This document shows, piece by piece, positions 1 to 11,034 of a DNA stretch of 64,000 bases. The DNA is taken from assembly GCF_020509005.1 (NCBI RefSeq), contig NC_063013.1, positions 4,712,001 to 4,776,000 on the forward strand, read 5' to 3'. Position 1 is the first letter of the stretch, and the number at the start of each line of letters is the position of its first letter. A program made the position numbers and the translations under genes. Source of the DNA: Fulvia fulva (taxonomy: Eukaryota > Ascomycota > Dothideomycetes > Mycosphaerellales > Mycosphaerellaceae). The notes below the pieces were generated by a model, which saw only the letters and a list, made by a program, of their open reading frames with translations, ran no database searches and was not told the origin of the DNA.

Positions 1-1014
1 TTAGGCGAGAGGGCCTGCCTATCGAAGGGACTCGTCGCGCCGCTAGCGAAGATCAAAAACCAATGCCTAAGGAAGGTCACCGGGGCATATAAGTCGACAC
101 TAACGAGGATGCTTAAGCACGAGACCGCTATACCGCCGATCGACCTATACATCCAGGGACTACGGACCTCCTACTTAGGCAAGTCGGCACAGTACCTAGT
201 ATAGAAGGTCATCGCTAGTGCAGTCGCAAGGGCCCGCGAATCAGTACTAGCGTATAAGGGCATTCGACCCGGAAACGAGCCGAACTACCGGGCAAGGGAC
301 GAACAGCTAGTAACACAATAGGAAGGTGAGAAATCGTTTGTAGAGCAACTATGGAAAGAGAGGTGGAACAACTAGGTTGTAGGGCATAGTGGACGCCCTT
401 AGCCAGCGGGACAACCTAAGGAATGGTCAGCTACAAAATCCGCGGTCAAGCACCCCCCGAAGCTCATCTACTACCGCCTTACGAGGGCATAGAGTAGCAT
501 AGCAACCCAACTGCGAAGCGAACACATCGGCCTCCAGGGGTACCTATCATAGAGGAAGGTCCTAGGATACACGAATACTAGCTACCCCTACGGCTATCGC
601 TCCTAGAACGTACGGTACGCACTCCTCGTCTGTCCGAGGTGGTCGCTAGGAAGGGGGGAGTAGATGGCAAAGGCGAGGAACCGGACGATTAGGGCACTTC
701 TTAACAACGCTGAAGACCTACGGCGCATTACGAACTAGATACTAGAGAAGGGCTGGCTAGAACAGTACCGCCTAGTAGGAGTAGTGCAGGAAGAGAGGAC
801 ACGACGCAGCGCGACGAGACCGGCTAGGAGCGGGGGCTAACGGGGTAGTGACATGGACTACGTACGTTCAGAGGGAAAGCTAATCTAGACAAGGAGTAGT
901 CGGGGGCGGGAAGGGTTTTCACCTATTCGGGTTTCCCTTTGTACATAACAATAGATATATACCTATATAGGCCGGATAGGGTCCTAGAACAGGGGAATGA
1001 CAAATCTATCTATC
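1..1014 (+). mobile_element. 3' part of a Tad1-like LINE, RIP-mutated (copy A)
   Basis: The 3' third of a LINE whose start lies left of the window. It aligns base for base with 4976-5989 of copy B, starting in the region after the reverse transcriptase and including the C-terminal region and the 3' UTR. All frames are full of TAG/TAA stops. Most differences from copy B are transitions in a CpA or TpG context, for example gcctgccta here against gcctaccta in B, and gtcgacac against gtcgatac, which is the RIP pattern. The element ends in a short (ATCT)n tail. It codes for nothing intact. The class is certain; the exact family is inferred. Confidence 0.85.
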
Positions 1015-1029
1015 TATATATAAGTATAG
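1015..1029. repeat. Direct repeat flanking LINE copy B (left)
   Basis: tatatataagtatag lies between the tail of copy A and the 5' end of copy B. The same sequence recurs at 5990-6004 between the tail of copy B and the gypsy remnant. It reads as a target-site duplication of copy B or as the joint of a tandem LINE dimer. Its left limit is blurred by the (ATCT)n tail. Confidence 0.6.
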
Positions 1030-4000
1030 GTGCTATCGATCTCTACGCCAAAACAAGACACATTCGAAAGCTCTTATTAAGGCCATTCTAACGATATATA
1101 AAGCAGGCCACTGCCCCTAGGACTAAGGGAGTTCTACCTTATTTAATCTGGACAGCTTGAAGCTCTCTTCACCCTGTTTCTTCAGCTCCAAACGCCGCGG
1201 AGGTGCCTAGCTACATTAGGCAACTCCTAGGCAATAGTAGCCTAGGCTACGGTACTAACGGCGCCTACGGCCCTATAGGCGAAGCCCCCCTAAGACAACT
1301 AGTAGCAACTTATAGAGGACGTAAAAAGTATAGAAACTAACGATCAGCTCCCTTACCGGTCTCTATAGGTAATAATCACTTAGCTACGTACGGCGCTTAT
1401 ACTATCGTATTACCGAGGGCAACAAGAAATGAGGACGACGTCCTAGGCGATTAGTAAGGCCACCCGGAATCAACACCCCTATAGCTAGGTATCGGTCGCG
1501 GCATCGATACTAGGCCCCCGCCTAACGTACGATATAGTTACGATCCGTATTATAGCAAAGGAAGACTAGGCCGAAGTTACGAAGCTATCAAACAAGGAGC
1601 TCGCCTAACAAATTAACTAACTAGGGGTGGTCGTAGTGAACTAATAGTCTAACGGCACTCTATAGATCTATACTAGCTCTACTACTACTAGGAGGCACCT
1701 AGAGGTATAGCTATAGTAGGCATCTAAGGTTACGGTATTAGCGAAGGTCTTAACGAAACAATTCACGATCCTAGTCCACGATATGCCTAAGGAGTTTGAC
1801 CTAACTAACTAGGGTCACCTACGCGCTCTCTAAGAGGACAACCCGGTCACTCTTAACTCTCTAATCTAGAAGGCGACTTGGCTCTATAGGAAATGGCTAG
1901 AAGGCAAGAAGGCCTCGGCGCTAATAGTATAGCTATAAGACGCGAAAGCGGCGGATCTAGTAATAGAACAAGGCCTAGTCTAGTAATATAGCCTCAAGAT
2001 AGTAGAAAAGCACTCCTTATCCTTTCGTGTCCTCTAATACTTCAAATGCTAACAGTATAGACACCAAACCTATACGTACACAAACAAGCAGGCCTACTCG
2101 AACTGTATAGGAGACTATATATCTAGGGACTATACATCGACTACGAGACGGTACGCGAACTGTCCGGGGTACTACCTATCGTATAGTACGGAATGCCTAT
2201 AGCGGAAACTAGCGAAAAACAAGGCAATTATAAATAGAACCGTCGCCCTAAGATTCTACGGCGACCGTAAGGCTAGTCTATATCGGAACTAGCTAGCGGC
2301 GGTCGGGTATAAGCGCCCTAGGGCCGAGAATAATATTAAGGATACGTAGCCTAGGGTGTACGGGAGGCTACGTACTCTACTAGCTACGGCGAGGGAATCT
2401 AACTAGGCCCGGCTCCCCTTTAGTATATAGCCGATAGGCGTAGACTAGGACGTATAAGGTAGTAGGATATTCAATATTATAGAGGAAATAATTGTCGATA
2501 ACGATAACTAGCCTCGACACGCTTAGTATTATCTAGTATAACATTAACTATAGTAAGGATATAGTCTAGAACCATTTCCTATACGAGGCGGACCGGTACG
2601 TCTACTACGTCCTAGTAATCTAGGAGCTATAGATTAGCCCGTACTATAAGAGACTAACGACCTATAAGTTACTAGGCTATACGATATACCTACGAGGCGA
2701 CGGCAGACCCCGTACGTACTTCTATGTCAGCAAGGATATACTAGAATCCGACTAGGAGGTAGTGTACTACGTAGACGAAGAAGGCGGGGGCGATATTACC
2801 TCCCTCTACGTAGGTAGCACCTAGATACATAACCTATATATACAACCGCTAGCCTCGAGGTCTAGCCGCGACCTAGGGGTCTATAGACACCTAGACAGTG
2901 CGCTTAAGAGACAAGGGTGCCACATCGTAGTAGGAGACTTCAACATATACTACCCTTCCTAGGAAAGCCTTATATAGCCGCACCCTATAGCCGACGAAGT
3001 ACTCGACTTAATAGCGAGTAACGTAATTGCCCTTAATACCCCGAAGGACCTAGGCACCTAGAAGAGAGGGGGACTCCAAGGCACGATCGACCTCTCCTAG
3101 ATCTTAGATAGCTACTACTATACGGTAACCTACTATAGGATCGAACATAAACTCGAGGCGTCGTTAGACCACATACTAGTTAGGACCTCTATTACGATAT
3201 AGATATAACGTATACTAGCGGGAACCCCTAAGCTAAACTAGGGAAAGGCCTACTAGGCTAATATCTAGGCGTACCTCGATGACTCTAAGAGGCTAGTCTA
3301 GATCGCGTAGTAGTAATATAACAGTAAAGACGAGATAGACGAAGCAGTCTAGGGGTTGATAGACGAAATAAGAAAAGCGACCTCACTTTACGTTCCGCTT
3401 GCCTAACTAACGATATAGTCTAAACTATACTAGACGCCGGAGTGCACTACGGTAGTAAGAGAAGCAAGGAGAGCCCGCCGGGTGTAGACGAGTAGTTATA
3501 GCGAGGAGGCCTAGAACGTATATAGGGAGGCATACTAATAGAAGAAAGCTATAATACGAAGGGAGAAAGCAGTCGGCTAGAGGGCTATAGTAGAAGAAAT
3601 CGCCGGCAAGCTAGAGAGGATATAGAAGCTAGCGAAATAGGCCCGATAGGACCCTACACAGGGCCCCTCCTTCTCTATCCTAGCGCTACAATCGCCTAGT
3701 AGCCCGGTTAGCGACCCCGAGGCCAAGGCGCGTCTACTAGCTAGTAAGTTCTTCCCGCCCCTAGTCGAGGCTGATCTAAGCGATATAAACAGCTCTACTC
3801 CCCTAGCCCCTAGTATCGCGGTCTAATAGGAGGTGTCCGAGGGAGAAGTTACCGCTATACTAAGGAAGTTACCGGCGAAGAAAGCCCCGGGGCCGGATAG
3901 GATCATAAACGAGCTACTAAAGAAGTGTAGAGATCAACTAGCCCTAGTAGTTATAGCGATCTTTAACGCCTGCCTATAGACCGGGTACCACCCGATAGCT

Positions 4001-5989
4001 TTTAAACAATCGACGATAGTGGTCCTACGTAAGCCGTAGAAGGAAGACTATACGTAGGTAAAGTCGTACCGCCTAATTACGCTCCTTAACACTCTTAGGA
4101 AGGCGCTTAAGAAGCTAGTTATAACGAGACTCTCCGAGGCGGTAGAGGAACACTCCCTACTCCCGGACACCTAGATAGGTGCGCGCCTATAGCGATCGAC
4201 GCTATCCGCGATAGAACTTATTACCTCTTAGGTAAAGGCTATCTAGTATAAGAATAGGGACAAGGTAGCTTCCTTACTTAGCCTAGACATATCGGGAGCC
4301 TTCGACTACGTGTTATACCCGCGGCTACTCTATATCCTAAGGTCGAAAGGACTCCCTAAGTGGCTTGTCAACTTCGTACGGTCCTACCTCTAAACCCGTA
4401 GTACGTCGATCCTAGTCGGCTAGTACAGAAGCCTATTTCAAGTAGTCTATACTAGAATCCCGTAAGGCTTAACGCTAGTACCTATTCTGTTCCTCTTCTT
4501 TATAGCGACGCTACTCCCAGCCCTAGAATCCTAGAACACCGCTACGAGCGGCTTCGTAGACGACATAAACATCCTAGCGTAGTCTTCCTCGACTAAGGAG
4601 AACTATAGGCTACTAGAAGAGAAGCACAAGATCTACGAGGACTAGGCTAGGAGGCACGGGGCTCGGTTTGCCCTAGAAAAGTACAATCTGATACACTTTA
4701 CGCGCCGGCCACGGTTCTATAATATATAAGCTTCTATCTAGATATAGGAGTATACGACTAACCCGGCAAATTAGCTTAGGATCCTCGGACTATAGGTAGA
4801 CCCGGCGCTACGGTAGAGGAAGCACGTATAGGCAATATTACGGAAAGCTAAACAGAATATAGCATTATACTAGAGGCTCACTACGTCTATATAGGGGGCG
4901 GACTTCCGGTAGTTACGACTTCTATATATAGCTATTATACGGCCAGTCCTTACCTATAGTAGCTAAGTGTAGTCCTTAGGCGAGAGGGCCTACCTATCGA
5001 AGGGACTCGTCGCGCCGCTAGCGAAGATCTAAAACCAATGCCTAAGGAAGGTCACCGGGGTATATAAGTCGATACTAACGAGGATGCTTAAGCACGAGAC
5101 CGCTATACCGCCGATCGACCTATATATCTAGGGACTACGGACCTCCTACTTAGGCAAGTCGGCACAGTACCTAGTATAGAAGGTTATCGCTAGTATAGTC
5201 GTAAGGGCCCGCGAATTAGTACTAGCGTATAGGGGCATTCGACCCGGAAACGAGCCGAACTACCGGGTAAGGGACGAACAGCTAGTAATATAATAGGAAG
5301 GTAAGAAATTGTTTATAGAGCAACTATAGAAAGAGAGGTAGAACAACTAGGTTGTAGGGTATAGTGGACGCCCTTAGCTAGCGGGATAACCTAAGGAATA
5401 GTGAGCTACAAAATCCGCGGTCAAGCACCCCCCGAAGCTTATCTACTACCGCCTTACGAGGGCATAGAGTAGCATAGCAACCTAACTACGAAGCGAACAC
5501 ATCGGCCTCTAGGGGTACCTATTATAGAGGAAGGTTCTAGGATACACGAATACTAGCTACCCCTACGGCTATCGCTCCTAGAACGTACGGTACGTACTCC
5601 TCGTCTATCCGAGGTAGTCGCTAGGAAGGGGGGAGTAGATAGTAAAGGCGAGGAACCGGACGATTAGGGCACTTCTTAATAACGCTAAGGACCTACGGCG
5701 CATTACGAACTAGATACTAGAGAAGGGCTAGCTAGAATAGTACCGCCTAGTAGGAACAGTATAGGAAGAGAGGACACGACGTAGCGCGACGAGACCGGCT
5801 AGGAGCGGGGGCTAACGGGGTAGTGATATAGACTACGTACGTTTAGAGGGAAAGCTAATCTAGATAAGGAGAAGTTAGGGGCGGGAAGGGTTTTCACCTA
5901 TTTGGGTTTCCCTTTATATATAACAATAGATATATACCTATATAGGCCGGATAGGGTCCTAGAACAGGGGAATGACAAATCTATCTATC
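1030..5989 (+). mobile_element. Near full-length Tad1-like LINE, RIP-mutated (copy B)
   Basis: A LINE of about 5 kb with the full domain order still readable through stop codons. It has a 5' leader (1030-1190), a gag-like ORF1 with Cys/His zinc knuckles near 2040-2205, and an apurinic endonuclease-type region near 2550-3200 that includes GDFNIYYP. A reverse transcriptase follows near 3850-4690 (LLSLDISGAFD, then FVDD in place of the usual YADD/FADD). Last comes a C-terminal knuckle region (about 5550-5650) and a 3' UTR with an (ATCT)n tail. CAG, CAA and TGG codons are replaced almost throughout by TAG/TAA, so no product can be made. The ends are defined by a repeated tatatataagtatag sequence (about 1015-1029 and 5990-6004). 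This copy is inactive. Confidence 0.85.
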
Positions 5990-6004
5990 TATATATAAGT
6001 ATAG
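5990..6004. repeat. Direct repeat flanking LINE copy B (right)
   Basis: Second copy of tatatataagtatag. It is followed directly by Ty3/gypsy-like coding sequence. Confidence 0.6.
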
Positions 6005-7045
6005 CTTAAAGCCGACTATTATAAATATAGCCGGAGACCTACGCGGTTATATAAGGTAGGAGATAAGGTTTAGCTCAATTTACGTAATATTCGTACTAAA
6101 CAACTAGCGAAGAAGCTTGATTATAAGAACGTAGGCCCCTTTACGATCACAAAGAAAGTAGCGATAGATATCTACGAACTCGACCTACCTACGAGTATAA
6201 GAATATACTACGTGTTCTATACCGACCTACTACGACTATCCGCCGAAGACCCGTTCCCTTTATAGACGTACAAACCTACGCTTACCGAAGTCGATAGCGA
6301 AGTTAAGGAATAGCACGATACCGTAGTAGTAGTAGATAGTCGCTAGACTAGAAAAGTAAAGAAGAGTATTAGCTATACTATTAAATAGGTAGATAGGTTA
6401 TATACTAAAGAACCTTATATTAACTTAAAAGGTACTATAGACAAACTTATAGTAGACTACTATTATAAGAACCCTCGCGCTCTAGGACCTCTACGCGGAT
6501 AGTAAGTACTAGAGCCTAATATAACCGAGCTAATAGACTCGGCGGACAGTACTAGCGATACTAATAACGACGCGACCGGTACTGCTAACGCTAAGTACTA
6601 GTCACGATACAACCTAAGGCGTACTAAGGCATAATAAACAGTTACTTCGTTTCTACGATCTACGCCTAGGACTCGCTACCGCTAGTAACGTCGCTTTGCT
6701 TATAGCTTAGGCTCGTCTATAGTCGTATCTTTATATATACCGGAGTTTTAGATTATAGAGTTAGATAGATATACCCTATAGAGCGTTGCTTATTTTGAAT
6801 TAATAGATACCGCCTCGTAGGCGCTTAAGGCGATTTAAGAAGGGGGGTAGTGTCACGGTATAGCCCTACGGCCTACGGCCTTCGGGTAACGTGACTTCGT
6901 AAATATAACGTAACGCCTCGGCTCGGCGAACGTCGCGCTTATCTTCGATACGCGCCTTAGCTAGAACTTCTCTTCTCCGTAGAACTTATTCGATTACTTA
7001 GCTACGACACCCTTTTACCTACCGAGAGTAGCCTAGACCCGTATT
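6005..7045 (+). mobile_element. Ty3/gypsy remnant: integrase C-terminus, chromodomain region and start of 3' LTR
   Basis: Reading through RIP-type stops, the segment gives the integrase C-terminal signature of fungal gypsy elements: a KVGDKV-like start near 6045, then KKLDYKNVGPFTI near 6110, then a TDLLRLSAEDPFP-like stretch near 6215. A chromodomain-like tail follows, with Y-x-NPRALGPLR near 6465-6500. A purine-rich tract (AAGGGGGG) at about 6840-6848 precedes TGTCACGG at 6851, the expected polypurine tract and LTR start. The gag, protease and reverse transcriptase parts are missing, and the LTR is cut by LINE fragment C. This is a non-functional fossil. Confidence 0.75.
6851..7045 (+). repeat. 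Truncated gypsy 3' LTR
   Basis: It begins TGTCACGGTATAGCCC just after the polypurine tract. The right end is missing because LINE sequence starts at about 7046. It includes local duplications (ccctacggcctacggcc). No second LTR is seen in the window, so the call rests on position and the TG start. Confidence 0.5.
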
Positions 7046-7418
7046 AGCTAGGAAGGGGGGAGTAGATAGTAAAGGTAAGGAACCGGACGATTAGGGCACT
7101 TCTTAATAACGTTAAGGACCTACGGCGTATTATAAACTAGATACTAGAGAAGGGCTAGCTAGAATAGTACCGCCTAGTGGGAGTAGTATAGGAAGAGAGG
7201 ACACGGCGTAGCGCGACGAGACCGGCTAGGAGCGGGTGCTAACGGGGTAGTAATATAGACTACGTACGTTTAGAGGGAAAGCTAATCTAGATAAGGAGAA
7301 GTCGGAGGCGGGAAGGGTTTTTACCTATTCGGGTTTCCCTTTATATATAACAATAGATATATACCTATATAGGCCGAATAGGGTCCTAGAATAGAGGAAT
7401 AACAAATCTATCTATCTA
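7046..7418 (+). mobile_element. LINE 3' fragment, RIP-mutated (copy C)
   Basis: Matches the last roughly 370 bp of copies A and B (from ctaggaagggggg through the 3' UTR) and ends in the same (ATCT)n tail. It is 5'-truncated within the C-terminal region. Extra CpA-to-TpA changes relative to A show further RIP. Copy D is inserted at its tail, in opposite orientation. Confidence 0.8.
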
Positions 7419-7433
7419 TATTCTATTAAATAG
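7419..7433. repeat. 15-bp target-site duplication, left
   Basis: TATTCTATTAAATAG, repeated exactly at 10327-10341. It sits next to the (ATCT)n tail of the minus-strand LINE, as expected for target-primed integration. Confidence 0.75.
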
Positions 7434-7630
7434 ATAGATAGATAGATATTTCATTAAGCTGTTGTAGTGCCCTTTGGCCTATGCAGCTATGCTATCTTGT
7501 TTTTGTATATATAGAGGGGAAACCGTGTTGGTGAAAACCCCTCCTCCTTCCCGCCTGTCTTTTCCTCCTCGTTGTCGTCTTAAATTTCCCTTGTTAGGGG
7601 TACGCTAGTGTCATGGGCCTGCCCTGATGA

Positions 7631-9250
7631 CTACCCTATCTGCAACCCCCCTCGCTTCCGCCTCTTGTCTATCCACTCCTCCGTCTCGCTCGCGAGGCTA
7701 AACTGCTGGAGGTATCCCTGCTGTAGTATCCACCGAGAGATTCGGCGAATGTTGCCTTTGTCCCTAATAATTGACTTGTAGTCTCTCCTTCCCGCTTGGT
7801 GCCTCCAATTTCCCCTGCCTCTCGCCCACTGCGGGCATCGTAGTAGCATATGTTCTGGGTTTTGCGATGGGTAGCCACACTGGCAGGCTGGGCTATAGAT
7901 GTCTAGTGCGCGTCTTCTGAACAGGTAGGCCCTTAATCCAATGTGTTCGGACCTGATTTGGATCGCTATGCTTGCTTCGGCCCTTGTCAGGTCCCTATAT
8001 AGCTGGTAATTGTGTCTCTGGAAGGCTCGGAGCGCTATCGGGCCTGTTGTCTTAGGGGGCTTCCTTTTCCAGTCCTGCTCCCATAGGCAGCTCGCTATCT
8101 GTTCCGCTAGGTTTTGGGTCTTAGCCTTGCTCCCGCCGGCCTGGCGAGTCCTACGCTCCTCCTCCTTTCGTGCTAGCCATTCGGTGCTTGTCTGTACGGC
8201 CGTAAAGGTCGTAAGGTCATCCTCTTTTTGGCTTGTCCTATATCCTGCCCCTCTCCGGTAGCGGCTTTCTATCTTATTCTTTGCCTCCTGGATCGTGGTT
8301 TGTGCTAGGTAACCTGTCGTCTTTGCCGCGTATTGAATTCTCATTCCCCGGATGTACTGGCCGATTGGTGGTATTCCTGTCTCCATTTCTACCGTGCTTG
8401 TTGACGTTGTCTTGTATGCGCCTAGTACCCTACGTAGGTTGCCTGCCTGTGTCCTGTTTAGGGGTTGCTCTATCCGTTTCGGGATCGGCTTGCCTGCGCC
8501 TCCTGTTCCCCAAATCTGTGCCCCGTACAACATAGCTGGTCTGACGATCGCCTTATACATTACTCTTGCCTTGTCGAATGTTGCTCCCCATGTAGATGCC
8601 GTAAGCCTCTTTATCGAGGCTTCATTGACTTGCGCTCGACTCTGGGCTTTCTTAATCTGTACATTCCAGCTTAGCTTCGGGTCGAGCCAGATCCCTAGTA
8701 CTCGTAGCTCCGCTGATGGCTTGGTCTCGTAGCCTTGGATTCTTACCGCCGCCTTCATATTATGGTGTGTTCTCGCTTTACTGAAGTGTATAAGTTGGTA
8801 CTTTTCAGGGGCGAACCGGGCACCATGCTTCTTTGCCCACTCCTCGCATTTCTTGTGCCTATCTTCAAGGAGGCGACAGTTCTCTTCTGTCGAGTCTGAC
8901 CAGGCTAGGATGTTTGTATCGTCTACGAACCCCGATGCTGAGGTTTGCGGAGAGGTGAGTAGGGGGATTAGATCCGACATAAATATTAGAAACAGGATAG
9001 GGGAGAGAGTAGATCCCTGAGGTATTCCAGTCTCTGCCTTCACCGGGTCGGACGTGTACCTTCCTAGGACTAGGTATGTCGTCCGTTCCTGGAGAAAGGA
9101 GAAGACGAACGACGTTGCCCACTGGGGGATGCCTTTCTGCTGTAGGATATGTATTAGCCTTTGGTGTGAGACGTTGTCGAAGGCCCCTGCGATGTCGAGG
9201 GATAGTAAGGACGCCGCTCGGTTCCTGCCGTAGTGCCAGAGGGTCTGGCA
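7631..9250 (-). pseudogene. LINE reverse transcriptase, 5'-truncated but open
   Basis: About 540 codons without a stop. The order is: part of the RT fingers/palm (LLSLDIAGAFDNVSHQRL near 9190), the conserved GIPQGSTLSP stretch near 9020, the catalytic FVDD motif (SASGFVDDTNILAWSDS, near 8920), a thumb region, and a C-terminal zinc knuckle CQCGYPSQNPEHMLLRC near 7835-7885. The ORF ends GGLQIG at TAG 7631-7633. The first part of RT, the endonuclease and ORF1 are absent, and no natural ATG heads the frame, so this is a dead-on-arrival copy, although most of its reading frame is intact. It is closely related to copies A-C at protein level. Confidence 0.85.
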
Positions 9251-10326
9251 AGGAAGGAATCGTATTTAGCAAGCTAGCTACGAGATAAGGTGACAAGTCT
9301 TAACCGCGCTTTCCCACTCATCTAGCACCACCGTGTAGCCTCGTTTCGAGAGGTTAGCCCGGAGCAAAAGCTTCCCTCTACGCCCTCCCTCCCTGTTTGC
9401 TCCTTAAGCCAATATCCACCTCCATAGGCCTAAGCCCTTTAGTGCTCTCTATTGACCGACATGCGCATCCGTCCTCTCGGGCTGTACAGACAGTGTCAGC
9501 CGTCGCTGCCAGTGTACACCACGCCCCAGGTTTTGACGCCCTTCGCGTTACCGCAGCCTATCTCTAGAAAGCGGCCGTCCATGCCTCGCAGGTTTGCTCG
9601 GGGCACACACCACGCCGGGCAGCGTACTCCTTGCGTTTCCACCTACTAACCAATATGAAGTTCCTTATCACCCTGCCCTCGATCCTCCCCGATCACAGAA
9701 CTAATCCACTTGCATTGTACGTCTTTTCCCCGTCCTAATAGCCGTCTTTTCCTTGCTCAGGCTATCGTCTTTTCCTCGTCGCAATCTACCATGTCAGACT
9801 AGGTGCGTTGTGTAGCGGGACAGGCAGTGCCTCAGGCAAAACCCTCGTTCCCATACCGGGTGTTCAACAGGCCCTTACAGGCTTCGTCGCGTGTCCACCT
9901 ACCCACCGCATTGCCCGCTGGCAAACACCAGATTGTTTCGTAGTCCGCTCGACGCCGTTGCATAGTCCGCTCAGTTGTTGTTCTGTAGTCCGCTCGTCCA
10001 ATGTTCGTCGCTCAGCCCGCTCGGTTTGCGGTCTCCGGAGGTGAAAATTCTGCACTCATACCAGAGGTGTCCTGTCGAGCGTATAGGCCACGGTTCCGCG
10101 CCCTTCTTACACGTAGAAAGAAGAGGGACTCGCTCCCGACACGAGTACACGCTCGTCGGATGGTTTTCATACCCGTTTTGCTGGTAGTCCTCTGTTCGCC
10201 GCGGCTTCGCCTACGTTGCGCGCCCGTCGCGCCCACGACGCTCCAGCGTGAGAATACTTGGCTCTCTCGTAGCTAGACGAGAGGTTCGTAGCCGACACCA
10301 CGTACAGGTGATTCTCGTCGTCGACC
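9251..10326. other. Unassigned 1.08 kb inside the LINE insertion
   Basis: Not RIP-mutated, fairly GC-rich, with no convincing ORF on either strand. It contains three exact copies of TAGTCCGCTC at 9941, 9963 and 9986 (22-23 bp apart) and a fourth diverged copy near 10013. It lies between the RT break and the right target-site duplication, so it may be an inverted 5' portion of the LINE, captured DNA or an older insertion. Nothing recognised. Confidence 0.5.
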
Positions 10327-10341
10327 TATTCTATTAAATAG
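10327..10341. repeat. 15-bp target-site duplication, right
   Basis: Exact second copy of TATTCTATTAAATAG (see 7419-7433). AT-rich RIP-mutated DNA resumes immediately to its right. Confidence 0.75.
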
Positions 10342-10837
10342 CAATAGTTACTATCTATAGAGCTATTCGAATCTACCCTTATCGGCTCGATTATTATAAG
10401 ATAGAAGTTACTATCTACGAAGCTCTATAACGCCGTACTATAGAAGTATCTAGTTATTCGAATACTAGTAAGATACTTTACGATATAGCTCTTACTACGT
10501 CGTATACCTTTATTCTATATAGATTTATTAAAAGTCCCCTTCTTTACCTTCGATACGTTCATTTAGTTATTATAATAGTAACGGTAGTATACGGATTATA
10601 CCTAAGCTTGCTCGTAGACTAGACGCTTATTACTAGCATTTACCTTCTAGAATAACTATATCTACGGCTAATATAGCGAGAACTTATTAGGACTAAAGGA
10701 TACCTTATTACTACTATTATTACGCGGATCCGGTAGCTCGAAGAATAGCTATCGTTAAATAGCGATATTACTAGGAATAAGGTTAGCTATAAATAAGGAA
10801 GAGTAAGAATTAAGGTACCTATACCTTATTAGGGCCT

Positions 10838-10881
<44 letters not shown>

Positions 10882-11002
10882 TAGTAGTAGTAATAGCGAG
10901 GTAGATAGAAATAAGATAGCCGAATAAGGATAAGTTCACGTTATAGTAGTTACGAGATCGACAACTTGGTAACACTATAGCGTAACGACACGGACCTTAA
11001 TA
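10342..11002. other. RIP-mutated, TpA-rich repeat-derived block
   Basis: Very rich in TA, poor in CA/TG, with CG kept, and stop codons in all frames. This is the same composition as 1-7430, so it is probably the continuation of the DNA into which copy D inserted. The parent element cannot be identified by eye. Confidence 0.6.
10841..10875. repeat. (TA)n microsatellite
   Basis: About 17 uninterrupted TA units inside the RIP-mutated block. Confidence 0.95.
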
Positions 11003-11034
11003 TTGAGTTGACACTATAGTGTCGTCCAACTCAA
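11003..11034. repeat. Compound palindrome at the edge of the repeat block
   Basis: TTGAGTTG at 11003-11010 is matched by CAACTCAA at 11027-11034. Between them lies a perfect 14-bp palindrome, GACACTATAGTGTC (11010-11023). It marks the change from RIP-mutated to ordinary DNA, about 180 bp upstream of the RCF2 start codon. It could be a transposon end or a chance palindrome. Confidence 0.6.

Larger units (their letters stand above)
7434..10326 (-). mobile_element. Young, mostly unmutated LINE insertion (copy D)
   Basis: An insertion of about 2.9 kb between 15-bp direct repeats. On the minus strand its 3' tail, GAAATATCTATCTATCTAT, lies at the left end (7434-7452) and is preceded by a roughly 180-bp 3' UTR and an open reading frame (7631 to about 9250). 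Unlike its neighbours it keeps CAG and TGG codons, so it arrived after the surrounding DNA was mutated or escaped RIP. LINE similarity stops at about 9250. The remaining 1.08 kb up to the right duplication is unexplained (see findings). The direct repeats support a single insertion event, but a composite cannot be excluded. Confidence 0.7.

Noticed and set aside
1..7430. Use of an altered genetic code with TAG/TAA as sense codons
   Set aside because: The stop codons occur only in repeats and replace CAG/CAA/TGG by CpA-to-TpA transitions; host genes in the window use TAG and TAA as normal stops.
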